NCBI GenBank assembly: GCA_012656075.1
Contig: JAAKBF010000250.1
Coordinates: 1-64,000 of the forward strand
Source: Phytophthora hibernalis
Lineage: Eukaryota > Oomycota > Peronosporomycetes > Peronosporales > Peronosporaceae
Direction: 5' to 3'
Length of the DNA: 64,000 bases
Under the pieces are notes generated by a model. It was not told the DNA's origin, did no database searches, and was given only the letters and a program-made list of their open reading frames with translations. Of the stretch, positions 9,519-20,233 are shown one piece after another. The position numbers and the translations under genes are program-made. Within the stretch, counting starts at the first letter, position 1, and the number at the start of each line of letters is the position of its first letter.

Positions 9519-10259
9519 TTAACTGGGTGCCTGACGGTTCGCATTCGCTCGGTAGTGTTTTCGGCCGTAGCGCGGTTTCTTTTCGGGCGATCCACTTCTG
9601 GACGATGCTTTAGGTGACGCTGATGCCGACGACGATCTGTGCGATCTGGACGAACCGTGAAAAGAGTCAACACTTTCAACTTCATCATCTGCGAAGGAGG
9701 CAGCGTCTTGAGAGTAAGAGGTGGCTCGTGGAGACCGTGCAGATGACGAAGACACCGAGCGCACGCTGTCTTCTACCTCGAGCGATGTCGACCTAGCGGC
9801 TCTCCGGTCGTGCCATGATTGGTCGTCTCTGTCATCCTCTACGCGCGAATGATGCTGGCGATGTTTGATGTGGCTTCTGGGACGCTCTCGGTCGGCACCG
9901 TGCTCGGATCTTCTTGAAGAGTGGCAACTCAAGCTACTGGAGTCTACGGACGCAGACTTGACCCTGCGTACGTGATACTGCCTGTCGTCCTGCTCGTGTT
10001 GCTGCTGGAGGTGGCGGGATGTACGACTGGATCGATCACTAATGTCGCTTGTTGCTGCACTGGTAGACCTCGGTGAGCGTATCAGCACCGTTCTCTTCAG
10101 ACTGCCATCAGCTTCGTCGACTGCGTCATCAGGACCATACCTTGCAGACACCAACGGCACGGAGTCTTGCTCAAACCACGGGTCTTTCTTGTCCAGTTTC
10201 TTTGGTTTACCATTCGTTGCTCCACGGCCCCAGTGGCAGCAGGCGCAGACATTGCCCAT
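9519..10259 (-). CDS. Ser/Arg-rich protein with N-terminal dual-acylation signal
   Basis: This is a minus-strand frame of 246 residues. I place the start at the ATG at 10259 because it gives MGNVCACCHWGRG: Gly2 in an N-myristoylation context followed by Cys5, Cys7 and Cys8, the usual pattern for myristoyl-palmitoyl membrane anchoring. The open frame extends upstream to 10448, but that part is unconvincing. The rest is low-complexity: Lys-rich (residues 17-24), then Ser/Arg/His/Asp-rich with many SR, RS and SSR steps and a basic tail. No enzymatic domain is visible. It may be a membrane-tethered, heavily phosphorylated scaffold; that is inference. It lies 146 bp downstream of the TPR gene on the same strand. 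Confidence 0.6.
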   Translation of the reverse strand: MGNVCACCHWGRGATNGKPKKLDKKDPWFEQDSVPLVSARYGPDDAVDEADGSLKRTVLIRSPRSTSAATSDISDRSSRTSRHLQQQHEQDDRQYHVRRVKSASVDSSSLSCHSSRRSEHGADRERPRSHIKHRQHHSRVEDDRDDQSWHDRRAARSTSLEVEDSVRSVSSSSARSPRATSYSQDAASFADDEVESVDSFHGSSRSHRSSSASASPKASSRSGSPEKKPRYGRKHYRANANRQAPS

Positions 10260-10405
10260 CGCTCCTACAGTTGGTGTCTCGCCTACTTGCACGTTATGCA
10301 GAATACTCGTTTGAAGCGGCGATCTCAGCGGATACGCGACCATTCGAACGAAGATATGTGGACACCTTGCCAGTTTCGCTTTTACTAACGGATATGGAGT
10401 TTGAT

Positions 10406-13123
10406 TTAGAAACGCTTCTCTTCTCCGGGCGCGCAAAGTACTATGCACTCGACATCCCGCAGCTCCTTATAGTTGACGACAAGCTGAAGGTTGTTCGGGT
10501 CCAGTAGACGAGCGGTTTGAAGATCGTGAGCTGCGGCATTGAAATCGCCAATAGCTTTCTGAGCGAAGCCGCGACGGAAGTACGCGTGGGCGTTGGTCGG
10601 CTGCTGCGCAATGACAAAGGAAAAGTCTACAAGCGCTTCGGCGTGGTATCGCTCCAACTGCAAGGCTTTCGCGCGCTCGTGGATGTACATGAGCTGCGCG
10701 TCGTGGAGTTGCTGCAGCCGGGTTTGCTTGTCATTTGCATCATGGGGTTCATCGTTCTGGTTGTTTCCTGCTTCGACGCTCTTTTCCACGAGCAGTGAGT
10801 GATCATAGGCACTGGTGAAGTGCTCTACAGCGTCCATGTTCTGGCCTTCCAGTGCGCACGAAAGCCCCATATGATAATATCTGTCCAAAGCAAGCAGATC
10901 AGAGGCCAAGCGAATGTCTGGATGAATTCACTAAATGTAGAAGCACACAGAGGAACGTACAGGTCAGCGAGCAAATCTTGCGCAGGATTGTACTGCAGTG
11001 CGCGCTTCATGAAGGCGACGCATTCGCTGGGTTGACGTTCATTGAAGTAACAAAGCCCCATGTAATACAGGAGTCTGCAGCAAAGAAGCTTTGAGATCAA
11101 GGTGTCTGCAGCAGAAACGAGTAAACAGGAGGTTTGAGCGCACTTCGTGTCGGTGATGTTTCGAGTCGCAGTCTCGTGGAGATCCGGAAGTGCCTCGGAG
11201 TAACGTGCACACTCCATCAGACATAGCGCGCGATGAAAGCGGAAGATGTCATTTTCGGAGCCTGGGCCACACAAGCCTAGAGCAAGAAATATTAGTGGGC
11301 CATGTTTCGGTAGTGGAGCGGTGACAGTATTCAAGGACGTACGTTGAGGTCGATGAGAGCGCGATCGTAATCGCCGAGGCCGCGAAGTGCCATGCCACGG
11401 GCGTTGTGAGCTGCCATGTCGGCAGTATAGCCCCCGCCAATAGCGGCGCTACTATCATCCACAGCATCTTGATAACGTCCAAGTCGCAACGCGCTTTCTC
11501 CTCGTAGATATCGCAAACCGAGGATTTGGTCCTGGTTGGTGTTGCGGTCTTCGTATTTTTCAGTAGCTCCAGCGCACGTGAGAAGTCTGCAAGTGCCAGA
11601 GGATGCATTTGCATCTCTTGCAATATTAACCCTCGTGCTTCGAGAAAGATCGGTTCGTCAGGAAGTACGTCTAGAGCATCCGTGAGCAATTCCAAGGCAC
11701 GTTCATGGTCACCGAGAGCGTGACAACACAGCGCTGTATGAAACTGGACAAGGACGCTCTTGCGATTATCTGAAGAACTCGATGCGACTGCCTCAAACAT
11801 CGTTCGAGCTTCAGAGTGCCGCTGTTTGATCTGCGTGATCATAGCCATGCCTATCTTATAGGGTGTACCAGTCGGACACAACGTGCAGGCCATCTCAATG
11901 TCGGCGAATGCAGCCTCCAGCTGCTCAGCTGCACTCATATAGCTCACTACTGAAGCTGGAAGAACCACTGCGCTGGTGCTAGGCTCGTCACTATCTTTCA
12001 GACCTCTGGAGACTGCGTTCGGTGATCCTACCGATTTCAATTCTGTTCCCGAGCTCGTGGTGTTCCCTGTGGGTGCTTTTGAAGGTACTTGGTCCAGATC
12101 CAACGCTAACGCAAGTCGAACCGATCCACGATAGAAGTAAGCTTGCGGATCGCGACCATCGAGCTGGATACACTTGTTGAAATCAGCTAGGCACTGCCGT
12201 GCAAAGGCGCCCATGCCGTTGTGTGTTGTGGTTGCTGTGCTTGGCTGCTGTCGACATTTTGCTGCTGCTTCCTGACCTTGACGGTAATAACACAAGCCAC
12301 GATAACTGAAGTAGCTGGCGTTGCCCGAGTTGAGCTCAATGGCCTTCGTAAACTTGTCGGCTGCGCGTTCAAAGTCTCCACACTCAAAATGGGCTAGTGC
12401 TAGAGCGCTAAATGCCGACGCGTTGCGTGGATCCAGCTTTATTGCTGCTCGCAGATCGTCGATGCACTTGGACAAGTGGCCAAGTCTCCGGTAGCAGTTG
12501 CCACGTGTTTGAAGTGCACGGTACTCGACCCTGATGCCGATCCCGCCACCTGTACTCACGTTTGCTCCTGCTGCTGCCCCTGCATTATTTGCCGCGGCGT
12601 TCGCTGCTGACCCGTCTTCAAGTGCTTTTGTGAAGTCAATTATGGCTTCACGATAAAAACCTGCGTCATGCAGTACGAGCGCGCGGTTGAAATAATGAGG
12701 TGCCTTGCGTCCATCCAATTCAATCGCGTTTGTGAGATCCTCGAGAGCTTTCACCGTTTGGTTAAGTTTCCGATAACAAGCTCCCCGGTTTGCGTAGTAG
12801 AGCGCACTTCGGTCATCGAGCGTCAACGCAGAACCATAGTCTTTGGCGGCGCGTTCAAGTTCTCCGATTGCACGAAATGCATTGCCGCGAGCCAGGAAAA
12901 AGCGAGCTTGAGTTGGCCGGATGGCTATGGCCACACTGAAATTTTCAATAGCGCGACAGTGATCTTCAAACGTCGTTGCTCCATGGGCGATCTCCATACC
13001 CTTTTGGTACAGATCCACAGCATGTTGCAAGTCTTGTTGGCCCTTAGCTTCTGGTTCGACTGCTGAAGGTCCCGCAACTCCAGTGTCGGACTTTGTCGGG
13101 GACGTTTGTTGATTACTTCGCAT
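10406..13123 (-). CDS. Large tetratricopeptide-repeat (TPR) protein
   Basis: The ATG at 13123 opens a long first exon encoding at least ten TPR units (for example FLARGNAFRAIGELERAAKDY, ALYYANRGACYRKLNQ, APHYFNRALVLHDAG). The frame changes at a T-run on the plus strand (11556-11560), just before ILGLRYLRGESALRLGRYQDA; one missing base restores it. Splices follow near 11340 (LIDLN|, acceptor near 11260-11275), an in-frame 69-nt intron at about 11085-11155, and one near 10880-10955. The last exon has further TPRs (HAYFRRGFAQKAIGDFNAAA) and stops at 10406. TPR solenoids are protein-binding scaffolds; the partner is unknown. Gly/Ala-rich and Ser/Thr-rich linkers interrupt the repeats. No catalytic or membrane segment is seen. 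Confidence 0.8.
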
Positions 13124-13376
13124 CTGCGACCTTCAACTATTGTGAAGCTTGTGCAAGTGAATGCCTGCTATCCCTGCGGGCTGTGAAGAGACCTAACATG
13201 TCAAGACTTGAAACCCCAACTGAAGCCTGGAAATAGAGACGTTTATTGCGAGCGTTGCAAATATGTGCCAACTAAACCCTGTTCTCTCATCAAGACAACC
13301 CCCACCAAGTTATTTGCCATGGCGGCACCATTACCACTGGAAGGTGATGGCTTGGTAGAAAATCTTTTCATTATCT

Positions 13377-16300
13377 ATGGACAACGGACGATCTTGGTGG
13401 TGGCCCACGGGTGAGCGTGCCACCTACGGTGATTTATCGTGGATCGCAGCCTGTGGCTTGGTACTTCACAAGTCGCAAGAGTGGGCGGATCAAGCGAAAG
13501 CACCGAGCTAACCTCACATCAGCTCATATTGAGCATTCATTCACAAAACGGAAAGCAGCAACGGATATCGTGGCGTATTATCTGTACCTGCCGAAATCGG
13601 AGAGCAACAACCCTGCGATCGAGTATTTCGACGTGGAATCGCTTCGTGACTTCTTGTTCAAAAGACCGGAGATTCCCCACTCCTCTTCACAAGGAGCGGT
13701 GCAGGCAGCAGGTATCCTTCAACAGTTTTCATTACCGAAAGGAGCTCGTAATTCGACACTGCGCGCGATTTGGTCACCGAAGTTGTGCTTGCTGGAGCGT
13801 CGTGTTAACATGCATGCCATTCACGACGCACGCTTCAGTGTATATGAGCGCGGCGTTACTTTTGAAGAGGGGGAGGCGCTGAGGCGCTAAGTCGACCGGA
13901 GCCGGTGAGAGGTTCCATGCTGCCAGGCATGGTGCAGCAGCTCTGCGAGAGGGTCGTCGACCATGTCACCCGAGTGTCCTATCACAAGTTTCGGATTGCG
14001 CGCATGGTGCTGCGTATTCAGGTAGACGTTGATGATCGTTTATGGTTGCTTTGGAGCTCCTCACTGCGCTTGCAACCGCCGTTGGGGATTTCGTCTATGA
14101 GCACACTCGACATGCCAACTGGTGAACCAGCGATCCGGCCTCTAGACATCGTAAGCGATGCAAAAGTCCCAACGTTTGCGTTTGCCCAAGGTTCTGGAGA
14201 TGGACCAGTATCGTTGAGCTCTATAAGCAGTCCTGAGGTAAATGAAGAACCCCGCCCGGGTCAAACACGCTGCGCAAGTTGTGCCCAGGTAGTAGCTCAT
14301 CGAGCTCTGCTGCCAACAACGTACAAAGCTGTGCTGGCACATTTTCAACACGTGCTCAAATTCCTTCGTGAACGTGTTAATGAAGAAAACCACACTGCAA
14401 TCGAGTGGCCACCTGACGAACGAGTCGTACAGCAAGCTGGTGGCGTGGGATTCGGTATCCTTCGACATCTGAAGTCTGTTAGTTCCAGCAACGATGATAG
14501 TGGAGGGTCAAAGGTTGTAGCGGGTTTAGGACAGAAGGGGTGGCACGGGCGTGAATTGCTTGTGCCTCCTGTGATCCGGTATTCGCACCCGACACTGCGT
14601 GCCGAAGATTTCGCCCGTCACCGTCAAGACCCGATATTTCTCCACAAGACGGTGGGGTTTGTGAGCGATGCTGTCTTGTGTACACTGACTACGCCACCGC
14701 ATCGCTCGAAGCTAACGCTCTTGGAATCAGGAGCAGTGCTAGTGCACCAGCCCTATTGCGACCAACTCGCGAAATGCCAAAGCATGCTGAGTACTTCGAC
14801 GATGATGCATCAGACTCACTTCTGTTGACTACCAGCAGCAGCCCGTTGCTACGAGGAGCTCATGGTACAACCATCAAAATGAAGCCACCTTCTACTGCTT
14901 GGAAACCTGTTCCGACTGATGATCGCCAACAGGGGCGATTCTTGAAATACAAGACTGGGCCCCTTAGTACTCTACGTTCACTACCTATGGCACCAAAGCT
15001 GCCACCACGCATCGAAAGCTTTGACTCAGAGGACAACGACGCACTTCGTATCCCTGACGGCATTTTCCACGATGATGGAAGCCCTCAACATGAGCAACAG
15101 CAACGAGAGGAAGCATTTTTCCGCGAGCTGTACCAGCAGAAAGATGCAGCAACACGTGGGAACCATGCGCTTCGACATATCCTGGAGGCAGCTGATCGTC
15201 TCTCAAAGGCAAAGCCGCAGCATCGACTAGCAGCATTGGGTGGTAGCACTCAAATCGGCCAGAGTCAATCGAGCGGTGCACTAGTGAGCGCCATTACAGA
15301 ACTCAAACTAGCGAAGAAACCCGGGAAGAGTCCTTACAGTATGGTGCAGCGAATTCGAGACGGTGAAGTATGCTTATCAAAGAACCAGGCGGCAGGCAAT
15401 GCATCACCAGCTAAGTCTCCGCAAAAACACGAATCAAAGCCACCGAAGAAAAAGAAGGTCTCGAAGAAAGCACAAGCCCAGGGTGACGGTGGTGCAGAGA
15501 GAACACGTTTTATAAGTTCTCGGGAGAAGAAAGCGGCAGCAGAACACCGTGGCTACCTCGTAGCCGCACTTTCAGACGCTCAAGTTCAGGTTCGTACATT
15601 CACAAGCTTCATCGCTTGTTGTTGTTAACCTGCTTGTTATGGCTTGTGTTTGCAGTTGGAGCACATCGAGTCTTTGGCGACGTTAGTCATCTCGGCACCA
15701 GACATCGATGTGAACCCAATTGAGCGACTCCGACGTAAGAAGAACGGAGATGAAGAAAAAGAACCACCACCAAGTCCTCAGGAGCAGAGTATTGTAGACA
15801 AGTCTGACCTTGAAGAGGAAGAAACACAAATGCAGTACGAGGCCGAAGATGAAATAACCGAGCAGGAACACGTGGTGATTGAGAAGTTGGAAACTCTCGG
15901 TCATACGGAGGACACAAGTGGAGTAGAATTGTTGCAGGGGACTGAAAATGTGGTCGATGAGCAGCGACAAGAAAATAGCGACGATGGCGAGATCCACAAT
16001 CAAGAACCGATCTACGAAGATAGCGACACCGCTCAACTGGATGCGCACGAACAGTTGTTGGAGCTAGAGCAAAATGAGCCCGAAGGCAACGACACCGCTC
16101 AACTGCATGCTCAAGAACAGCAATTCCAGGGAGATTCTTTGTTGGAACTTGAGCAAAGTGAGTCCGACGAAAGTGACACTGCTCAACTGGATAGTCAAGA
16201 ACAGCAGTTCCAGAAAGCCGATTCTTTGTTGGAGCTTGATCAAAGTGAGCCCGAAGCTAGCGACACCGCTCAATTAGATGCTCAAGACCAGCAATTCCAG

Positions 16301-16921
16301 GAAGAAGATTCTTTGTTGGAGGTTGAGCAAAGTGAGCTCGAGCTGGTGCGCAAGCCCGATGGAACGCAGGAACAGGAGCCGCCCCAATATATCACACTAG
16401 ACGAAGAGCAGACGCAAGAACAACAATCGGAGTTCTGCGACCAAGAAAATAATGATCATTTGGAAGCCGTACATCAAGAATTTGAACAAGAGTATGAAAA
16501 TGAATATGGATCCCCAAATCATGAGCAAGATCCCGATGACCTGGAATACCAGCAGCACCATGTTGAAGTGTTCGAACGAGATGATAACTTCGCAGAGCTC
16601 ACAGCTCATAACGAGGCTACTCCCGCGGTAGACCTCCTGGAACAAGCCCAAGAGCTCCTAGCAACTGCAGTTTCGTCCGATTCTTTGGACGATGCCAGCG
16701 ATGAACACGAAGCTGCACAATACCACGACATGTCCACTGACGGTAGCAACGACCAGTCTATCTCAATGCCTTCCGTTTACCAAGTACTTGACGACTCATG
16801 TGCCGATGCTGCCAATGAAGCATCAAGGGACGATGCTACCAATGAAGCAGACTCGGAGGTCGCTGCTGCACTCCCGTTGCCTTTGTCTGACGAAACAACC
16901 AGCACAGCTGGTGATGAATGA
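13377..16921 (+). CDS. Conserved protein: central domain, Cys clusters, acidic repeats
   Basis: I do not recognise a named family. Parts in order: a start segment MDNGRSWWWPTGERATYGD (13377); a domain with YFDVESLRDFLF, TLRAIWSPKLCLLERR and FSVYERGVTFEEGEAL, then FRIARMVLRIQVD and LLWSSSLRL, a pattern I associate with flagellated protists; CASCAQ and CERCCLVYTDY Cys pairs (possible zinc site); a Lys-rich linker; intron 15590-15655; and an acidic Gln/Glu-rich tail ending at 16921. The frame is broken three times: between 13440 and 13560 (perhaps an unresolved intron), at 13881 by an 8-bp tandem duplication (GAGGCGCT twice), and at a G-run (14654-14657). The domain order survives across the breaks, so I treat it as one gene, possibly disrupted in this strain. 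Confidence 0.55.
16021..16350 (+). repeat. Four imperfect tandem coding repeats
   Basis: The acidic tail of the preceding gene contains four units beginning S/N-DTAQL and ending LLELEQSE or a variant. The first is about 22 residues and the others 28-29 residues (84-87 bp). The reading frame is kept across the units, which suggests selection on the repeated peptide, probably as an acidic helix or binding array. Confidence 0.75.
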
Positions 16922-16997
16922 CGTTCGTGTTCATAGAATAATAAATGCCAGCGATCTGCTCTAGGTTTTTGCCCCACCTTACTACTACCTTTGCATC

Positions 16998-17638
16998 TTA
17001 GTTCACGCTGTGCATCTTGCTGAATCGAGCACGAGCTTCCACATATTCGGAGTAGGTGTCGCGCTTGCGGTGGTGTCTTGTGTCTTTGTCGCGGTTCATA
17101 ATATCCATCTCTCCGTCATACACGAATGCGCGTTGCTGGACCGTGGTCAAAGACTCAGAACCGCCGGGGATTCCTCGCAAGACACCATCCATGTGGCTTC
17201 GCTTCGCAATTGGCACCCGGGATGGTGGAGTCGATACTGCAGCTCTGGAGTGAATATCACCAGGTACAATAGCGTTGTTGCTGCTTCTGCTACTGCCATC
17301 TTCATTCAGCAGCAGACTGGGGCGAAGTGGCTGCACGGGGTTTCGAGCCGCAGCAGCCACAACCGCGAAGGCCTTTTGACGTCTCGAGGCTCCGTCAATA
17401 TGAACTGCTTCGGCAGCGTCTTGGCAAACTCTCCCTCCTTCTTGCAGCTAGCTCCGCCTCCTTCTGTGTCGAGCGCCTACAAACATGAAAAACAATTAAT
17501 CATCGCAGAGCAAGTTGTAGTGTGAGGCAATTCAGCCGAATCGTACCAGGTAGATTTGTGCCCGAAAGTGATCGGGTTGCTAACACTGACGGTGTCGGCC
17601 AGTGAGGCTAACTCACGATCCAGTGCGTCGCCGTTCAT
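16998..17638 (-). CDS. Small conserved hypothetical protein
   Basis: Exon 1 runs from the ATG at 17638 (MNGDALDRELASLADTVS) to 17547, then a 70-nt intron (17546-17477, GTACG..TTTGTAG), then exon 2 from 17476 to the stop at 16998. Exon 2 needs two one-base corrections to read through, one near 17440 and one at the T-run 17374-17377 (plus strand). With these the length is 190 residues. Recognisable stretches are FAKTLPKQFILTEPRDV, NPVQPLRPSLLL, RAFVYDGEMDIMNR and the C-terminal DTYSEYVEARARFSKMHSVN. I know no domain for it. It ends 76 bp from the end of the convergent plus-strand gene. Confidence 0.5.
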
Positions 17639-18036
17639 AGCTATGTGTGCGTTGCTGGGGCACTGGTGATGGTGGGCAAAGCTGATCTTGCAAGACTGGA
17701 ACGTTGACTCGAAGTTCTGCAGCTATTTTCGCCGCACCTCCATGCTGCAGACGACAGATAAAATCTTGCCGGACCTTGCATATTTTTAGTGGCATACCTT
17801 GTCAAGCGTGATCCAGCTTCCAGATAGCTACATGATTGCAACATGCACATGACAAACCAAACCAAAACAACGCACATACAGCACATGCACATGTGGATTC
17901 GCATCACTGCGCTTTACCTGCCACACTAGCTCGCCACGCCGTTCTCATCTAGCCCAACGACCGGCTGTCTACCATATTTCTCCCCACGCGGTCACCACTT
18001 TCAGAAACGTGTCTCTTAGTGCTGAAGCATCTGAGC
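17639..18036. other. Intergenic between two minus-strand genes
   Basis: About 400 bp downstream of the Phe-tRNA synthetase gene and upstream of the small gene. It must hold the promoter of the latter and the 3' end of the former. It includes a CA/TG-rich patch at 17840-17890 (ACATGCACATG-like). No further gene is seen. Confidence 0.5.
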
Positions 18037-20015
18037 TTAGACCAGAGGCTCCAGGTCCATCTCCAGAACGGAAGTCGGGTTGAGCAAGTCGAAGTTCTTC
18101 AACACCTGCGGGTGCAACACACCGAACGTGCCGAGACGAAGCGGCTTAGCGTCCTCCTTCTGGAGCGTCACGTACGCGCAACGACCGGGGAAGTATGTGC
18201 GCTCCTCCGCAGGTGTGACGGTGTAGTACTCCTTCGTGCCGGCAGGCATCTCCAGCTCAGACGGAATGCCCATCAGCTGCATGATGCGGTCAATAAGACC
18301 GTGAATGACCTCGAAACCGTCGGTCGGACCTGTGTAGGCCGCGCAGATGCGACGCACGTTCTTGGCACCAACATCCGTGTTGTCGTCGATCACTACGACG
18401 TCCGAGACCTCGAACAGCTTCAGACCCTCCTTGATCGACATAGCCTTGTTGTTCTGGATAGTCTTGAGCACACCAGGCAGCATGGACGTACGCACAACCT
18501 CGAACTCAACGGTGGCGGGGTTGGACAACACAACGGCGGTCTTGCCATCATCCTCGCGGTTCAGGTACTCGAAGTTCTCCTTGTGCGAGCACAGTCCGTG
18601 GGTAAGCAGCTCGATGAAGCCGGCACGGCTGATCTCATCGCGGAGAAGGTCGCCCAGCTTGTTAAGAGGCTGCGCCATACCGATGGTCTGCGTGCTGGGG
18701 ATCGTGAGCGGGATGTTGTTGAAGCCGTACGCGATACCCACATCCTCGATCACATCCACAGGGTGCAGAATGTCCGAGCGAGTAATCGGCACCTCCGCGA
18801 TAATGGTTTTTCCGTTGCCCGAGGGCTTGGCGTCGAGCTGCATCTTGTCGCACAGCTTGCACATCCGGTCAACGTCTAGGTCGATGGGCTCGCCCTTGCC
18901 GAAGAGCATCGAGTAGATGTTCTTGATCTGCACCTCCACCGAGCGGTTGGTAAGGTCGGGCGTCATCTCGCTCGGATTCACCGTTTCGTCCTCGTAGATC
19001 ACCTGCACGGGCTCCACCGTGAAGGGCTTGGCGCAGTACTCGGAGAACATGGCGATCATCGTGTTGAGCACGACCTTGGCCTTGGTGATGTCCGTGGCCG
19101 TGCACTCAATGAAGACGTTCTTCGTGTTGAGCGAGATCTTCGAGTGCTCGCCGTTGATGATGGGCGGCAGCGACAGCACCACACCGTTCTTGTCCGTGAT
19201 CACGGGGTACACGGGCGAGTCGTAGATGATGTCCGTGTACGGCTTGATGTGCTTCACGTCCGGGTTGGTGCGGTAGAAGTCCAGCAGCTCCTTGGCCTCA
19301 AACTCCTTGCTCTGACTCAGTGGCTGGAACTTGATCTCGTTCGGCGGCAGTGCCTACAACAACAAAATCAAGTCAACACCTCAAAAACTTCACCAAATTC
19401 CCACATCGTACATTGTACGTGAAAGGTCCCTCCACGGTATCCAAATCATGAGTGCCAATAGCCACGAGCGTGCGGCGACGACAGATGTTCTGGTGCAGCT
19501 TGTCCTGCAGGTCAATAAAGCTGTCGTAGCGCTCCTGCGTGAACTGCACGTCACGTAGCACCGCCGACACCACATACGGACGCACCGCCTGCAATTCACA
19601 AAATGACAATAACAGCCTCTCAAAATTAATAAACCCACCTCCCAAACTTAATAAAACCCACAAGTACCTTGGTGTTGGGTTTAACTGTAATATGGTGCGG
19701 ACCTTCAGCCCGAGGCGCCAGCGTGTACACAGGAGGGCGCTCCTTCTCCAGGAAGATGCGTAGAGCCCGTGCAATGCCTTCCACACACAGCAGGTCGTAG
19801 CGGTTGGCCGGCACGTCGATCTTGTACAGTACAGCGTCCGAATGGCCCGACAGGTCCTTGTTCTGGCCCTGTTCGCGCTGCTTGAGCTGCTTCTCGCTCG
19901 TAATGTCGTCCAACTCGATGCCGAACTCGAAGCACAGCACGTCGAACGCCTCGTCCGTGTACGTCTGCCCCAAGGCCGCGAACAGCTCGTCACGCTTCAC
20001 CCCCACAGTCGGCAT
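18037..20015 (-). CDS. FARSB: Cytosolic phenylalanine--tRNA ligase beta subunit
   Basis: It forms the alpha2-beta2 enzyme that charges tRNA-Phe; the beta chain carries the B3/B4 editing and B5 domains and helps bind tRNA. Three exons: 20015-19668, 19588-19412 and 19353-18037, all with GT..AG introns of 58-78 nt, giving 613 residues, the usual size for eukaryotic beta chains. The N-terminus MPTVGVKRDELFAALG, the EGPFTY and PPNEIKFQPL junction, the B3/B4 region with INGEHSKISLNTKN, and the B5-type stretch EVPITRSDILHPVDVIEDV are all family features. No frame break is present. It shares a 218-bp divergent promoter with the coiled-coil gene at 20234. Confidence 0.95.
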
Positions 20016-20233
20016 CTTTGACTTCTCTTTAGCTGCTTTGACGCTTTTTCGTAAATGACCACCAGTGGCTGAAATGCCAGCGGACTTTCACCCAATCAAG
20101 GAAATTTTGACGTTTTCTTTTCGACCAATGGAAACAATTTTCAGGTTTACATAAAAGAGACACTGGTTTGACAATATTGTTGTTGGATTGGTCAACATTC
20201 AGAACGAAACCACCTTGAAGCGACACTTCAACT
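20016..20233. promoter_or_regulatory. Divergent promoter with CCAAT elements
   Basis: The 218 bp between the FARSB start (minus) and the coiled-coil gene start (plus) contain CCAATC near 20093, ACCAATGG near 20126 and GGATTGGTCAACATT near 20186. The last resembles the oomycete initiator region and lies about 50 bp before the plus-strand ATG. Shared regulation of the two genes is inference. Confidence 0.55.

Noticed and set aside
18019..18916. Long plus-strand frames opposite Phe-tRNA synthetase
   Set aside because: The minus strand encodes a complete, recognisable enzyme; the plus frames are its shadows.
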